A stretch of DNA of 64,000 nucleotides from Flagellimonas aequoris (GTDB lineage: Bacteria > Bacteroidota > Bacteroidia > Flavobacteriales > Flavobacteriaceae): positions 465,811-529,810 of the forward strand of contig NZ_QXFJ01000023.1 of NCBI RefSeq assembly GCF_003584165.1, given 5' to 3'. Positions 15,115-24,040 of the stretch are shown piece after piece. A program made the translations under genes and the position numbers. The stretch's first letter is position 1. Each line of letters starts with the position of its first letter. The notes under the pieces are model-generated. The model had not been told where the DNA came from. It saw nothing but the letters and a program-made list of their open reading frames with translations, and did no database searches.

Positions 15115-17043
15115 ATGAACCAGGCCAACATACATAGATTGGTTGCCACGCAGCTCAAACAAAAGGATGCCGATGCCCTTTTTGACCTTCGGTTGGCAGC
15201 AAATCTTCCCTTAATCCAAAAATTGTTTTCATCCCTCTATCCTGATGAACACCACATAGGTCATTTTCAAAAGTTGATGGACCTACTCTCCAGATTATAT
15301 GCGTCGAGACCATCAGAATTAAAAAAGCAGGATCTTGAAAGATTGGACTCGGGCAATTGGTACCAGTCCGAAAAAATAATGGGCATGCAACTCTATGTGG
15401 AGCACTTCAACAAAGACCTCAACGGCCTAAGGGAAAAGTTGCCCTACTTTAAAGATTTGGGAGTGAACTTTTTGCATTTGATGCCCATCACCACTCGCCC
15501 CAAAGGTGAAAGTGATGGCGGATATGCCGTAAACAGTTACCTTCAGGTCGATAAAAAATACGGCACCAAAGAAGATTTATTGGCCCTTACTTCCGAGTTT
15601 CGGAAAGAAGACATGTACCTAATGCTGGATTTTGTGGTGAACCATACTTCCAACGAATTTTCATGGGCCAAAAAAGCCATGAAAGGCGATAAAAAATACC
15701 AAGGGTACTATTACACTTTTGAGGATTACACCATTCCTTCCGAATTTGAAAAAACCCTTCCCGAAGTGTTCCCTGAAACCTCCCCGGGCAGTTTTACCTA
15801 TGTCCAAGAAATGGATCGGTGGGTCATGACCGTTTTCAACAGTTACCAATGGGACCTCAACTATACCAACCCCGAAGTGTTTTTGGAAATGCTGACCAAT
15901 TTGGTGAAATTGACCGATCTTGGTGTCGATGTGGTCCGTTTTGATGCACTGGCTTTCCTTTGGAAAAAAATGGGAACCATCTCCCAGAACCTTCCCGAGG
16001 CCCATAATCTGGTTTCCTTGTTCAGGATGTGCCTGCAAGTGGTGGCTCCAGGGGTGATTCTTTTGGCTGAGGCCATAGTGGCACCAACCGATATCATCAA
16101 ATATTTTGGCGAGGACCAAAAAATGGGCAACGAATGTGAGGTAGCTTATAACGCCTCCCTGATGGCTCTGCTCTGGAATTCGATTGCCACCAAACGAACC
16201 TCGCTGCTTTACAAAAGTTGGGACCATGTGCCACCAAAACCAGTAGATTGTACTTGGATCAACTATATCCGTTGTCATGATGACATTGGGCTTGGTTACG
16301 AAAACCAATTGATCCAAGAGTTGGGCTGGAATCCTGATATGCACCGCAAGTTTCTGCTCGATTATTATTGCCAACATTTGGATTGGTCGTCGTCCAAAGG
16401 GCTCATGTTCATGTACAACCCCAAAACAGGGGATGGGCGCATTACCGGTAGTGCAGCCTCATTATTAGGGCTGGAAAAAGCACTGGAACTGAAGGATAAT
16501 GCGTTGATTACGGAGTCCATCAATAAAATTGTTATGCTGCATGGCATTATTCTGGCTTTTGGGGGTATTCCCTTGATCTATGCCGGGGACGAAATCGGGA
16601 CACTCAACGATTATTCCTTTCGAAATGACAATTCCAAAAAAGATGATAGCCGTTGGGTAAATCGACCCATGCAGAATTGGAAAACGATTTCAAAATTGGA
16701 TAACAGGGATCTTCCACAGTCCAATATCTATCATACACTTCAAAAATTGATCAACATCAGAAAGAGCAATCCAGTTTTTGCGGACAACAATAGCCTTTCG
16801 CTTTGCCACACGGGCAATGATCATATCCTGGTCTTTGAAAAAAGGGGCAACGGTCGTGAAGGTCTTTTGGTCGTTTGCAATTTTGACGAAAACGCACAGG
16901 TTATTGAAACGGGATGGATCAAAAGACTGGGTTATTTTGCCAAAGGGGATCCTGTTGATCTGGTATCGGGCAATAAATTGGTCATGAAAAGTGGCCTTCT
17001 GGAAATTGCTCCCTACCAACTCCTCTGGTTGAAAAGGGATTAA
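15115..17043 (+). CDS. amylosucrase-like glucosyltransferase (GH13_4)
   Basis: The 642-residue enzyme would use sucrose to extend alpha-1,4-glucan and release fructose. The length and layout match amylosucrases: a helical N-terminal domain (1-90), then the catalytic barrel with B and B' domains and a C-terminal beta domain. Signature segments are SDGGYAVNSYLQVDKKYGT, DFVVNHTSNEF, VFNSYQWDLNYTNPEVF and RFDALAFLWKKMGT. The inferred catalytic triad is Asp277 (nucleophile), Glu319 (in LLAEAIV) and Asp389 (in RCHDDIG). No signal peptide, so cytoplasmic. Sucrose phosphorylase is an alternative but lacks the long helical N-domain. It forms a two-gene operon with the fructokinase. Confidence 0.88.
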   Translation: MNQANIHRLVATQLKQKDADALFDLRLAANLPLIQKLFSSLYPDEHHIGHFQKLMDLLSRLYASRPSELKKQDLERLDSGNWYQSEKIMGMQLYVEHFNKDLNGLREKLPYFKDLGVNFLHLMPITTRPKGESDGGYAVNSYLQVDKKYGTKEDLLALTSEFRKEDMYLMLDFVVNHTSNEFSWAKKAMKGDKKYQGYYYTFEDYTIPSEFEKTLPEVFPETSPGSFTYVQEMDRWVMTVFNSYQWDLNYTNPEVFLEMLTNLVKLTDLGVDVVRFDALAFLWKKMGTISQNLPEAHNLVSLFRMCLQVVAPGVILLAEAIVAPTDIIKYFGEDQKMGNECEVAYNASLMALLWNSIATKRTSLLYKSWDHVPPKPVDCTWINYIRCHDDIGLGYENQLIQELGWNPDMHRKFLLDYYCQHLDWSSSKGLMFMYNPKTGDGRITGSAASLLGLEKALELKDNALITESINKIVMLHGIILAFGGIPLIYAGDEIGTLNDYSFRNDNSKKDDSRWVNRPMQNWKTISKLDNRDLPQSNIYHTLQKLINIRKSNPVFADNNSLSLCHTGNDHILVFEKRGNGREGLLVVCNFDENAQVIETGWIKRLGYFAKGDPVDLVSGNKLVMKSGLLEIAPYQLLWLKRD

Positions 17044-18176
17044 CTGTACTTCACTTTTCTGAGAATACGTTGCGATTCCTTAAGGGATTGGTACACATTC
17101 CTGTCGTACTCTTTCAGGATATCCCGCGATCGGTCCATTTGCTCCTTGGCCTCCTCAAAACCGTTCAGATAACAGATAAGATAGGTCGCAGGAAGGTGGG
17201 TCACATCCACATGTTCCGATGCGGTGAGGGGAATATTGTTCTCCAATTTCTTCAATAGGGAATTGTTGGTATTATAGACATGGTACAGCGTTTTTTTATC
17301 AAACTGGGGCGGTTCAAATATCAGCTTGCTGTTAATGGTGTATTTCCCGTTCTCTGAAAAGGTGATCATCATTTCTTCCAATGGATAATATTTTTGCTGT
17401 GTCCCCAAACCTAGCTGCACATATTCCACCGTACTAAAGGAATCCTCATTGTATTCGATCGTGATCTCGTCCAATGCAGAATAGAACAATTTTACCTGTT
17501 CGTTGATGAGTTCAATATCCACACGGGAGTAATAGGTCTTGCTCTTTACCTTTTTCTTATTGCCCGCCCAACAGACCACAAACTGCTCCTTGAATACCTT
17601 ATAGTCGCTGGTTAGATCGGGATGCCGCGTATTGATGAAATTGATCACCGCATCCAGGGTAAGTTCAATGTTGTTGCGGGCATGTTGTTCAATGGTGGCC
17701 ACCTTTTCGGAATTGATGTCCTTCAACTCCACCCCATAAGCCTTGGGCAAACTAATGCTTCCTTCCCGAAAAAAAACGGAACCCCCGTAGTACTTCCAAA
17801 TGTTCTTGCGCAGGGCACAAACCTTTCCATTGGATCGAATGGTAACTAGGCCCACCACCTTCCCTTCAGGTAACTGGGGAAATGGGATATTTTCATAGGA
17901 AATAATCGGTGGATTTTCCAAATAGGCATTCACAAGGTTTTGAATCTTGCTGTCGTCGAAGAAGTCCACACCTACAATTTCATTATCGGCATCTTCCACA
18001 CCGATCACGATAAAGGAGTTGTTCTTGGGATTACTGTTGGCCAGGGCGCAGACGTGCTTCAAGAACTTGGCCTTGCCCTCTTTTTCCCCTATGGATATAA
18101 AACGCTTTTTATCGTAAAAACTATTCTCGTCGTTGTGTGCCAATAAGTTTTTTACGAGTAGGCGTTTGTTGATCAT
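17040..18176 (-). CDS. AlbA_2 / Schlafen-type putative nucleic-acid-binding protein
   Basis: The 378-residue protein starts with an AlbA_2-like domain (residues 20-150): SFYDKKRFISIGEKEGKAKF, ALANSNPKNNSFIVIGVEDA and DNEIVGVDFFDDSKIQNLVN, followed by VVGLVTIRSNGKVCALRK. The rest is a less recognisable alpha/beta region. Such proteins are usually annotated as putative DNA-binding or ATP-binding proteins; the role is unknown. Its stop overlaps the amylosucrase stop on the opposite strand (17040-17043), leaving no room for a terminator between the two. Confidence 0.75.
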   Translation of the reverse strand: MINKRLLVKNLLAHNDENSFYDKKRFISIGEKEGKAKFLKHVCALANSNPKNNSFIVIGVEDADNEIVGVDFFDDSKIQNLVNAYLENPPIISYENIPFPQLPEGKVVGLVTIRSNGKVCALRKNIWKYYGGSVFFREGSISLPKAYGVELKDINSEKVATIEQHARNNIELTLDAVINFINTRHPDLTSDYKVFKEQFVVCWAGNKKKVKSKTYYSRVDIELINEQVKLFYSALDEITIEYNEDSFSTVEYVQLGLGTQQKYYPLEEMMITFSENGKYTINSKLIFEPPQFDKKTLYHVYNTNNSLLKKLENNIPLTASEHVDVTHLPATYLICYLNGFEEAKEQMDRSRDILKEYDRNVYQSLKESQRILRKVKYS

Positions 18177-18221
18177 ATTATAAAGTTTCGAGTTACAAGT
18201 TGCGAGTGCAAGGCTTGTGTT

Positions 18222-18603
18222 TTAATCATATTTGGCACCCTTTCTCTCAGATTTTTTAAGATACGCCATGAATGCACCTATCTTTTTTCCTTCCGTTATT
18301 GTTTTTGAAAAAATCCCATCAAACTGTTCTTTAGAAATATGCTTCCTGTCCAAACATCGATATAGCTGAGATCTCAACTCGCCACATGAAGCTTTTGCTA
18401 TACTTAAAAATTGAATGAATTCCCGATTACCATTTCTTTCAAATCCTTCTGCAACATTGTCCATTATGGAACCTGAAGAAGCATTCATTTGATTTTTGAG
18501 ACTATAATCATTCCCCAATGAGGTGTTCTCGATTAGCCCCCCAAACGTCATTATAAATTTCCCTTGCCAACTTCCAAACATCCAATTCTTCGAAACCATT
18601 CAT
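18222..18603 (-). pseudogene. four-helix-bundle protein gene (S23/IVP family) with a +1 frameshift
   Basis: From the ATG at 18601-18603 the frame reads [20 protein letters not shown] then WG, the exact N-terminus expected for the family. At a run of six G (minus strand, + positions 18537-18542) it shifts. The family sequence continues in the next frame as [16 protein letters not shown], then [40 protein letters not shown] and on to the stop. Deleting one G restores a complete protein of about 126 residues. The uninterrupted frame starting at 18599 has nonsense N-terminal residues. These genes often sit inside rRNA intervening sequences but also stand alone. This is a decayed gene, a slippery tract or a base-call error. 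Confidence 0.8.
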
Positions 18604-18643
18604 AATAGCTCTTTTAAACTTTCAACCCAAAACGCGCAACGTT

Positions 18644-19399
18644 TTAACTGCTTTTCTTGACGATTGTACTGCTGGCCTGGGCCGTGGGCATGACCACCAG
18701 ATCCGCAATGTTGACGTGATACGGTCTTGTGACCACAAAATGAATGATGTCTGCAATATCCTGCGGCTTTAAGGGCTGAAACCCTTTATAAACATTGGAG
18801 GCTCTTTCCTTATCTCCTTTGAACCGAACATCACTGAATTCCGTTTCCACCAATCCTGGGTTCACGGCCCCAGCGCGGATGCCATAGGCATTCAGGTCGA
18901 TGCGCATCCCTTGGTTGATCGCATCCACGGCATGTTTACTGGCACAGTACACATTTCCGTTGGGATAAACTTCCTTGCCTGCAGTGGATCCAATGTTGAT
19001 GATGTGCCCGGACTTACGCTCCACCATTTGGGGCAGTACCGCTTTGGACATATACAACAGTCCTTTTACATTGATGTCCAACATGGCTTCCCAATCATCG
19101 GGGTTACCTTTGTCGATGGGGTCAAGACCGTGGGCATTGCCCGCATTATTGATCAAAATATCGATTCTTGAAAACTCATCCGGTAGCTTTTCAATGGCCG
19201 AAAAGACCGCCTCCCGATCACGAACATCAAAAGTTAAGGTGTGGATTTCCGTTTCCTCCCCAAGTGTTTTTTTAAGTTCGTCCAATCGTTCCTGTCTTCG
19301 GCCACAAAGAATCAATTTGAATCCTTCTTTGGCAAAAAGTTCTGCCGTAGCTCTTCCGATGCCACTTGTGGCTCCTGTAATCAAAGCTGTTTTACTCAT
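18644..19399 (-). CDS. SDR-family NAD(P)-dependent oxidoreductase (YdfG-like)
   Basis: The 251-residue Rossmann-fold dehydrogenase has the glycine motif TGATSGIGRATAELF (residues 8-22), NNAGNAHG, and the catalytic set with Ser in INIGSTAGKEVYPNG and YCASKHAVDAINQGM (Tyr and Lys of YxxxK). AVNPGLVETEF follows. It is closest in pattern to YdfG/serine 3-dehydrogenase-like enzymes acting on 3-hydroxy acids, but substrate is not determinable. It is 11 bp downstream of the aldo/keto reductase gene and probably co-transcribed. Confidence 0.9.
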   Translation of the reverse strand: MSKTALITGATSGIGRATAELFAKEGFKLILCGRRQERLDELKKTLGEETEIHTLTFDVRDREAVFSAIEKLPDEFSRIDILINNAGNAHGLDPIDKGNPDDWEAMLDINVKGLLYMSKAVLPQMVERKSGHIINIGSTAGKEVYPNGNVYCASKHAVDAINQGMRIDLNAYGIRAGAVNPGLVETEFSDVRFKGDKERASNVYKGFQPLKPQDIADIIHFVVTRPYHVNIADLVVMPTAQASSTIVKKSS

Positions 19400-19410
19400 T
19401 TCCTTCTATC

Positions 19411-20283
19411 TTAAGGCACATCATGGCCTTGGCTTGCCACCAAAAGGGAAAACCAATCCTGAAGTTCCATGTCTATCTCCGCAGCTTTGGCGGATTGTTT
19501 TATTCTTTTCTTGTCAGTTGTGCCAATAACAGGATAAATTTTGGCAGGATGTTTCAATATCCAGGCCAACAGCAACTGGCTTTCATTGGCGGAATACTTC
19601 TCCTCCAAAGGTTCCATCGCCTTTTTGATCCTTTTGGTTTGCTTGTCACTGTCCCTAAAATAGCTCCCCAACGGACTCCATGCCATGGCCATCCTTTTGT
19701 TGGCGATACAATCATCAAAAGTTCCATCGTACATGGGTTCGTCATGGGTCAGGGAAAATTCCACTTGGTTGCCCGAAACGGGAATCGCCTTTTCCAGCAT
19801 GGCCACTTGGGTTGGGGTGAAATTAGAAACCCCGACCTGCATGACCTTTCCGCTATCGAGCAGCTGTTGAAGGGCCTCGGCCATTTCAAAAGGTTCCATC
19901 AAAGGACTTGGTCTGTGCATCAAGAGCAGATCCAAATACTCGGTATTCAGTTTTTTCAAACTTTGTTCCGCGGACCAGATGATGTACTCCTTGTCGTATT
20001 GATAGTGGTTGATCTTATTGTCCCTGCCCCGGGTCAACTGGATCCCACATTTGGAAATCAACTGGATATCCTCCCTTTTTATCCCGCTTTCGGCATAGGC
20101 CTTACCAAAATCGGCCTCTGTGGAATAGCTGCCATAAATATCGGCATGGTCAAAGGTGGTCAATCCATTTTCGATGCAATGGTGCATCAGTTCGATCATT
20201 TCTTTTTTGGAAAGTTTCTTTCCCCAACTTCCCCACGTCATGGTTCCAGAGATGATTCTGGAAAAATTCTTGTTCTTTTGCAT
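19411..20283 (-). CDS. aldo/keto reductase (YdhF-like)
   Basis: The 290-residue NADPH-dependent oxidoreductase has the family pattern: SGTMTWGSWGKKLSKKEM, FDHADIYGSYSTEADFGKAY (catalytic Asp and Tyr), ISKCGIQ with the Lys, YLDLLLMHRPSPLM with the His, QVGVSNFT, and YPVIGTTDKKRIKQSAKA for cofactor binding. Substrate unknown. First gene of a two-gene unit with the SDR; divergent from moxR across 160 bp that contain a TAAACCC/GGGTTTA inverted repeat (20304-20338). Confidence 0.9.
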   Translation of the reverse strand: MQKNKNFSRIISGTMTWGSWGKKLSKKEMIELMHHCIENGLTTFDHADIYGSYSTEADFGKAYAESGIKREDIQLISKCGIQLTRGRDNKINHYQYDKEYIIWSAEQSLKKLNTEYLDLLLMHRPSPLMEPFEMAEALQQLLDSGKVMQVGVSNFTPTQVAMLEKAIPVSGNQVEFSLTHDEPMYDGTFDDCIANKRMAMAWSPLGSYFRDSDKQTKRIKKAMEPLEEKYSANESQLLLAWILKHPAKIYPVIGTTDKKRIKQSAKAAEIDMELQDWFSLLVASQGHDVP

Positions 20284-20442
20284 ATCGGATGAAAGTATAA
20301 AATTAAACCCTTAAATCCTTCATAAAACTAGGGGTTTAGCGTTTTTTTTAACCATTAATTAACAGGTAGGTTTTAAATAAATTTTCATTTTGCACACCCT
20401 AGCAAAATCACTGACAGTAATACCAAACAACAGGAGCTTATA

Positions 20443-21444
20443 ATGGAAGAAAACACTACTATCGATATTAGTGCTGTGAATGAGAAAATTGCCCAAGAAA
20501 GTGCCTTTATCGATCTTCTTACCACTGAAATGAACAAGGCCATCGTTGGCCAAAACCACATGGTCGAACGATTGTTGATCGGTCTCTTGGGAAAAGGACA
20601 TATTCTTTTGGAAGGTGTCCCCGGACTGGCAAAGACATTGGCCATCAACACATTGGCAAAAGCCGTTAAAGGAAGTTTTAGCCGGATCCAGTTTACCCCC
20701 GACCTTTTGCCTGCCGACGTGATCGGTACATTGATTTACAACATCAAGGAGAACGATTTCTCCATCAAAAAAGGACCCATTTTTGCCAATTTTGTTTTGG
20801 CGGATGAGATCAACAGGGCCCCTGCCAAAGTACAATCGGCCCTTTTGGAGGCCATGCAGGAAAAGCAGGTGACCATTGGGGACGAAACCTTTAAACTGGA
20901 TGCGCCCTTTTTGGTAATGGCCACCCAAAACCCCGTGGAGCAAGAAGGAACCTACCCTCTACCCGAGGCACAGGTAGACCGTTTTATGCTGAAAACCGTA
21001 ATCGATTATCCCAAGCTCAACGAGGAGCAACTTATCATCAGGCAAAATCTGAAAGGCGAAACCGAACCCATTAAGGCGGTGGTTTCCATTGAGCAGATCC
21101 TAAGGGCACAAAATACGGTACGGGACGTATACATGGACGAGAAAATTGAAAAGTACATTCTTGATTTGATCTTCGCCACCCGTTACCCTGAAAAATACAA
21201 CTTGGAAAGTTTGAAGCCACTGATCAGTTTCGGTGCATCTCCAAGGGGCAGTATCAACCTGGCCAATGCCTCCAAATGTTACGCCTTCATCAAACGTAGG
21301 GGCTATGTAGTGCCCGAGGATGTTAGGGCCGTGGTGCATGATGTACTGCGACACAGGATTGGCATTACCTATGAAGCGGAAGCGGAAAATATCACTTCCG
21401 AAGAAATCATCAACAAGATCGTAAACGAGGTAGAAGTGCCGTAG
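20443..21444 (+). CDS. moxR: MoxR-family AAA+ ATPase of the Bat operon
   Basis: This is a 333-residue AAA+ chaperone-like ATPase, thought to assist maturation of VWA-domain proteins. Walker A is GVPGLAKT (residues 58-65) and Walker B VLADEINRAP (118-127), followed by sensor MATQNPVEQEGTYPLPEAQ with the arginine-finger region DRFMLK. It is the first gene of an eight-gene run (20443-29523) whose spacings are mostly overlaps or a few bases, apart from 59 bp before the DUF58 gene; the promoter should lie in the AT-rich 160 bp upstream. Confidence 0.94.
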   Translation: MEENTTIDISAVNEKIAQESAFIDLLTTEMNKAIVGQNHMVERLLIGLLGKGHILLEGVPGLAKTLAINTLAKAVKGSFSRIQFTPDLLPADVIGTLIYNIKENDFSIKKGPIFANFVLADEINRAPAKVQSALLEAMQEKQVTIGDETFKLDAPFLVMATQNPVEQEGTYPLPEAQVDRFMLKTVIDYPKLNEEQLIIRQNLKGETEPIKAVVSIEQILRAQNTVRDVYMDEKIEKYILDLIFATRYPEKYNLESLKPLISFGASPRGSINLANASKCYAFIKRRGYVVPEDVRAVVHDVLRHRIGITYEAEAENITSEEIINKIVNEVEVP

Positions 21445-21503
21445 CGGTTCAATGTTTCTCGGTGTAAGTAGCCATACTTTAAGCCAACCCGAAAACCTAT
21501 TTC

Positions 21504-22379
21504 TTGAACCAGATGGATACAAAGGAACTACTAAAAAAAGTACGTAAGATTGAAATAAAGACCCGGCGTCTGTCCGACCATATTTTTGGTGGGGAGTACC
21601 ATTCTACGTTCAAAGGTAGGGGTATGACCTTCAGTGAGGTGAGGCAGTACCAGTTCGGGGACGACGTCAGGAGTATCGATTGGAATGTGACCGCCCGTTA
21701 CAACGAACCTTTTGTGAAGGTTTTTGAGGAGGAACGTGAATTGACCATGATGCTGATGGTCGATGTCAGTGGATCCGAACTTTTCGGAACGTCCAACCAG
21801 TTCAAAAAAGAAATCATAACGGAGATTTCAGCCACGCTTGCTTTCTCCGCCTTGCAGAACAATGATAAAGTGGGATTGATCCTCTTTTCTGATGAAGTGG
21901 AACTTTTCATCCCTCCGAAAAAAGGAAAAAGCCATGTGCTCCGTATCATTAGGGAGCTGTTGGAATTCACCCCAAAAAGCAGCAAGACGAACATTGCGGA
22001 GGCACTTAAGTTCCTGACCAATGTGATGAAGAAAAAAGCCATCGTATTCGTGCTATCCGATTTTATAGCCGATGATTACCAGAACACACTTCGGATCGTG
22101 GGCAATAAACACGATGTAACGGGCATACGGGTGTTCGATGAAAGGGAGGAGTCCATCCCCAATTTGGGCATGGTACAGATGCAAGATGCGGAAACCGGGG
22201 AATACCAATTGGTGAACACCCAATCCAAACGCGTTCGATACGCTTACGGACAATACTATAAAGACAAAGTAGCATATTACACCGATTCGTTCACCAAGTC
22301 AGGTTGCGGGGTGATCAATTGCCGTACCGACGAAAGTTACGTACGAAAACTGTTGGGTTACTTTAAACGAAGGGCATAA
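21504..22379 (+). CDS. DUF58 domain protein of the Bat operon
   Basis: The 291-residue cytoplasmic protein begins with KIEIKTRRLSDHIFGGEYHS and the DUF58 core GRGMTFSEVRQYQFGDDVRS, then IDWNVTARYNEPFVKVFEEE. A VWA-like fold follows with MLMVDVSGSELFGT as a MIDAS-type motif (DVSGS). MoxR-DUF58-VWA is the standard order of these operons. The stop overlaps the next start (TAATG). The family is associated with aerotolerance and envelope stress, with molecular details unknown. Confidence 0.92.
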   Translation: MNQMDTKELLKKVRKIEIKTRRLSDHIFGGEYHSTFKGRGMTFSEVRQYQFGDDVRSIDWNVTARYNEPFVKVFEEERELTMMLMVDVSGSELFGTSNQFKKEIITEISATLAFSALQNNDKVGLILFSDEVELFIPPKKGKSHVLRIIRELLEFTPKSSKTNIAEALKFLTNVMKKKAIVFVLSDFIADDYQNTLRIVGNKHDVTGIRVFDEREESIPNLGMVQMQDAETGEYQLVNTQSKRVRYAYGQYYKDKVAYYTDSFTKSGCGVINCRTDESYVRKLLGYFKRRA

Positions 22380-24040
22380 TGCAGAGTGAATTTTTACATA
22401 GCAGAAAGCAAAAGATCCTAGACGTCTTCACGACGGCCCTTTTTGGTGTTCTTTTACTGCTGCCTTTGATGGGTCATTCCCAAACTGAACCCAAAGTTGA
22501 AGCAAAGGTGGACACCCTTGCCATCAAGATTGGGGAACAGATCCATTATACCATTACCGTGGATACTGATTCCACCGCAGTGGTGAATTTTCCCGAAGGG
22601 CAGACCTTTTCTCCTTTGGAGACAGTGGATGCCATCATGGCAGATACCATAAGAAACAAAGATCGGGTAACCCTGCAACGGATCTATGCCCTCACCCAGT
22701 TTGATAGTGGCGCCTATACCATTCCACCACAGATCATCACCATCAACGAACGCCAAATCTTTACGGATTCCTTCCGCGTTAAGGTGGCCGATGTTGCCGT
22801 GGATACCACCAAACAGAAGATGTACGACATCAAACCACTGATCCAAGTGGAACGTAGTACGGCCGATATGTGGCTAACGGCACTATGGATCCTATTGGGA
22901 CTGATCGTGGTCGGCGGATTGGTCTATTGGTTCTTCATCAGAAAAAAACCACTGACCGAAGAGGAAAAAGTGGCTTTGCTGCCCCCTTATGATCGGGCGC
23001 TTTTGGAACTCAAAAAATTGGAAAATTCCAAATACCTCATCCAGGACGAGTATAAACAATATTACTCGGAACTGACCAATATCGTTCGGATGTATCTAGA
23101 GGAAGATGTGCACCTGACCGCCATGGAAAGTACCACCTCGGAACTTATTGCCAAGTTGGAGATGCTGAAGGACTCGGGCGAACTCAAGTTGGAGGATAAT
23201 ACCATTGATCAGTTCCAAAAAATATTACAGACGGCGGATCTGGTGAAGTTTGCCAAGTCCAAACCCGCCACATCCGTTGCCGAACAGGATCGGAAATTGG
23301 TGGAGGAAATCGTGGTGAAGACCCACGAGGCGCTTCCAGAACCCACGGAAGAAGACCTCCTGCTCAATGAGGAATATTTGGCTGAACTCGCCAAGAAAAA
23401 ACAACGCAAGCGGATTTACTGGGCGGCCGCCATATTTGCAGGAATCATCTTTTTGGGAGGTGCCTTCTCTGTGGCCTATTTTGGATTCAAACAAGTAAAA
23501 GACACTGTTTTTGGTTACCCCACAAAAGACCTTTTGGAAGGGGAATGGGTTTCCAGTTCGTACGGGTTCCCACCTATTCAATTGGAGACACCGGATGTTT
23601 TGGTCCGCCAGGAGGTTCAACTCCCCAAAGAGGCCGAGGAACTCATCAAACAGCTTCAGGCTTTTTCATACGGAAGTTATGTGGGCATCTTTTCGGTGAG
23701 TACCAGTTCCGTTACCTACAAAGAGCAATCGGAACCCAATTTTGATGCTGCCGTTAGTACCATCCTGTCCAATTTTGAAAAATTGGGTCTGAAGAACATC
23801 GTCACCAAACAGGAGGAATTTACCACCCAATCCGGTGTAACGGGTATTAAGACCTACGGTACAGGAACTTTTGAGGCCCCTGCACAACAGGCGGGCAAAA
23901 AGGCCAAGTACAATATTCTATCGTTTGGTGGCAAAGGCTTTATGCAACAAGTGGTAATCACTTGGGAAGATGGGGATGAGTATGCGGAACAGATCGTGAA
24001 TCGAATATTGAACAGTTTAGACGTAAAAACACAGGCATAG
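22379..24040 (+). CDS. BatD/DUF4381-like membrane protein of the Bat operon
   Basis: The 553-residue protein has a signal peptide ending near GHSQ, an Ig-like periplasmic domain (residues 38-155, KVDTLAIKIGEQIHYTITVD), a membrane helix (about 167-187, LWILLGLIVVGGLVYWFFI), a cytoplasmic helical part, a second membrane helix (about 338-360) and a C-terminal domain of about 170 residues. The first half resembles the DUF4381/BatD architecture. Position between DUF58 and batA, with overlapping or abutting ends, makes Bat operon membership clear; its role is inferred to be structural. Confidence 0.8.
   Translation: MQSEFLHSRKQKILDVFTTALFGVLLLLPLMGHSQTEPKVEAKVDTLAIKIGEQIHYTITVDTDSTAVVNFPEGQTFSPLETVDAIMADTIRNKDRVTLQRIYALTQFDSGAYTIPPQIITINERQIFTDSFRVKVADVAVDTTKQKMYDIKPLIQVERSTADMWLTALWILLGLIVVGGLVYWFFIRKKPLTEEEKVALLPPYDRALLELKKLENSKYLIQDEYKQYYSELTNIVRMYLEEDVHLTAMESTTSELIAKLEMLKDSGELKLEDNTIDQFQKILQTADLVKFAKSKPATSVAEQDRKLVEEIVVKTHEALPEPTEEDLLLNEEYLAELAKKKQRKRIYWAAAIFAGIIFLGGAFSVAYFGFKQVKDTVFGYPTKDLLEGEWVSSSYGFPPIQLETPDVLVRQEVQLPKEAEELIKQLQAFSYGSYVGIFSVSTSSVTYKEQSEPNFDAAVSTILSNFEKLGLKNIVTKQEEFTTQSGVTGIKTYGTGTFEAPAQQAGKKAKYNILSFGGKGFMQQVVITWEDGDEYAEQIVNRILNSLDVKTQA

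Noticed and set aside
18222..18599. Uninterrupted frame with start at 18599 as the real four-helix-bundle gene
   Set aside because: Its first 20 residues do not fit the family, while the adjacent frame does; the frameshift reading explains both.
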